A stretch of DNA of 7,785 nucleotides from assembly GCA_900556575.1 (NCBI GenBank), contig USPO01000065.1, positions 1 to 7,785 of the forward strand, written 5' to 3'. Under the pieces are notes generated by a model. The model did not search any database, had not been told where the DNA came from, and worked only from the letters and a program-made list of their open reading frames with translations. The position numbers and the translations under genes are program-made. This DNA is from an uncultured Eubacteriales bacterium (lineage in GTDB: Bacteria > Bacillota > Clostridia > UBA1381). Shown here one piece after another: positions 6,646 to 7,785 of the stretch; position 1 is the first letter of the stretch; the number at the start of each line of letters is the position of its first letter.

Positions 6646-7785
6646 TTATTCCGTATCTGTGTTTTCCTGTTCTGAATTTTCTATAATCGTATTAATTACA
6701 CTTATTCCGTATACATCAATATTATCTCCGGCATAAATAACCACACTATCACCGTCACCCTCATAGGTATACTCAAACTTTGCACCAGTGAGAACATCGT
6801 ATTGTTTACCGTCAATATACAACGGTCTTTCTGAACTTGAGCTTGCGGATGCGGCATAAACCGATATAACTGCACCCTTTGCTACAGGAACAGTTATAGC
6901 TTTATCAATGCCCTTTATACGGCATTTTCCCCTAAATCCTACGCCTGCTATTGTTTTATCCTTCGATGCATCCGAATCCTTGATTTCTCCTCCGGAAACT
7001 GTCATCACCTCACCGCTCAGCTCTGTTCCGTTTACTGTTTTTTTGCCGTCAACAGTCAGCGGAGATGCTATAACTCCGTTTGTAAGTCCGGTAAATGTAT
7101 ACCAGCTTTCAGCTTTTGTTACTTTAACAGATGGTTCATTTGCCGTTATTTTAACATCATCAATGTAATATGCACCCTCTGCGCCTGCCTTCGGCTCGAT
7201 ATATACCGACTTAGTTACAGGTATTTTCTTTTCAACATTTTTCTGTTCTCTGAATTCTGTTCCGGTTACTTCCTCAATAGGAACATCACCTGCAAGAACC
7301 TCACCCATATTTGAAATAAGCGACGCATTTGCTCTTACTCCATCAAGAGTCATATCTGTCTTGATATTCAGCGTATACCACTGTGCATTGTTTATGGAAC
7401 AAAGCTCATAGTTATTTGCCTTAATCAAGCCGTCCTCTATAACTGCCTTATATGCACTCTTTGTATCTCCTGTCTGGAAATAGATATTCATAGCCGGATT
7501 TTCGCCCGTTACACAGAATGATATATTTAATTCCGGCATAAGTCCGTCATCTGTCTGATACTCGCGGAAAATATATCTGTCTGATGTGTAATTATTATCC
7601 GGTGCTATTTTCATCTTTCCGGCTGTTTCATCATTTGCATCTATTTTTTCGGCTGTCCATGACGGTCTCAGCACATTTTTCTCCTGCATCTGCCATAGCC
7701 AGTCTAAACCGTTTTCAAAATTCCATATATAGTTATTATCTCCGCTGTTATTATCAATGGATACCCAGCCGGCATCTGCCGGATT
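6646..7785 (-). CDS. C-terminal part of a secreted carbohydrate-active protein with CBM-like and beta-rich domains, 5' end outside window
   Basis: The frame is open from the window edge for 379 codons to TAA 6648-6646. An internal ATG at 7689 is in frame, but coding sequence continues upstream of it (WVSIDNNSG, FENGLDWLWQ) and there is no ribosome binding site, so the true start lies outside. Visible residues ~1-35 are the end of an unidentified, possibly catalytic, domain; NGLDWLW vaguely recalls the last helix of alpha/beta-hydrolase esterases, which is weak. Residues ~40-205 form a concanavalin-like sandwich ending in YYIDDVKITA, a general match to the binding module of the lyase at the other end of the window. 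Residues ~207-365 resemble a module found on secreted pectinolytic and esterase proteins: a WYTFTGL start, GVGFRGKCRIKG, then VISVYAASASSSSERPLYI. The tail is acidic (ENSEQENTDTE) without a sortase motif or membrane anchor. It has its own terminator. Role in polysaccharide breakdown is likely; the enzyme activity cannot be told. Confidence 0.78.
   Translation of the reverse strand, partial: NPADAGWVSIDNNSGDNNYIWNFENGLDWLWQMQEKNVLRPSWTAEKIDANDETAGKMKIAPDNNYTSDRYIFREYQTDDGLMPELNISFCVTGENPAMNIYFQTGDTKSAYKAVIEDGLIKANNYELCSINNAQWYTLNIKTDMTLDGVRANASLISNMGEVLAGDVPIEEVTGTEFREQKNVEKKIPVTKSVYIEPKAGAEGAYYIDDVKITANEPSVKVTKAESWYTFTGLTNGVIASPLTVDGKKTVNGTELSGEVMTVSGGEIKDSDASKDKTIAGVGFRGKCRIKGIDKAITVPVAKGAVISVYAASASSSSERPLYIDGKQYDVLTGAKFEYTYEGDGDSVVIYAGDNIDVYGISVINTIIENSEQENTDTE

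Overview
The window looks like part of a plant-polysaccharide (probably pectin) utilisation locus from a low-GC, Gram-positive gut- or rumen-type Clostridium (Lachnospiraceae/Oscillospiraceae-like). The evidence is AT-rich DNA, strong GGAGG ribosome binding sites, a Firmicute-style lipoprotein signal, an MsmX-dependent type of sugar ABC transporter without its own ATPase, and large secreted multidomain enzymes. All real genes lie on the minus strand, so transcription runs from high to low coordinates. The organism is inferred from style only; no marker gene is present.

In transcription order: (1) 7785-6646 is the 3' end of a secreted protein with a concanavalin-like/CBM-like domain and a second beta-rich domain of a kind seen on polysaccharide-degrading enzymes; its catalytic part is outside the window. 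It is followed by an AT-rich hairpin and a very clear intrinsic terminator (6555-6512). (2) A 317-bp AT-rich gap carries a near-consensus promoter (TTGATT, 17 bp, TATAAT; 6392-6364). (3) This promoter drives an LplB-LplC-solute-binding-protein transporter operon (6328-2539). The first permease gene, lplB-like, is broken by a frameshift between about 6119 and 6059. (4) After a 163-bp gap with two strong stem-loops comes a large secreted polysaccharide lyase family 1 (pectate lyase-like) protein (2375 to beyond position 1). It has a signal peptide, an acidic linker, a carbohydrate-binding-like domain, two or three Ig-like domains and the first ~200 residues of the lyase domain.

The simplest model is that the extracellular lyase cuts pectin into oligogalacturonides, the lipoprotein captures them at the membrane, and the two permeases import them with a shared ATPase encoded elsewhere. 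Substrate assignment rests on the neighbouring lyase; the transporter family is often labelled aldouronate transport (LplABC/YtcQ-like).

I see no exotic new system, CRISPR, mobile element, tRNA or rRNA. The points most worth a second look are the split permease gene, the double stem-loop between the binding-protein and lyase genes, and the modular architecture of the two secreted proteins.
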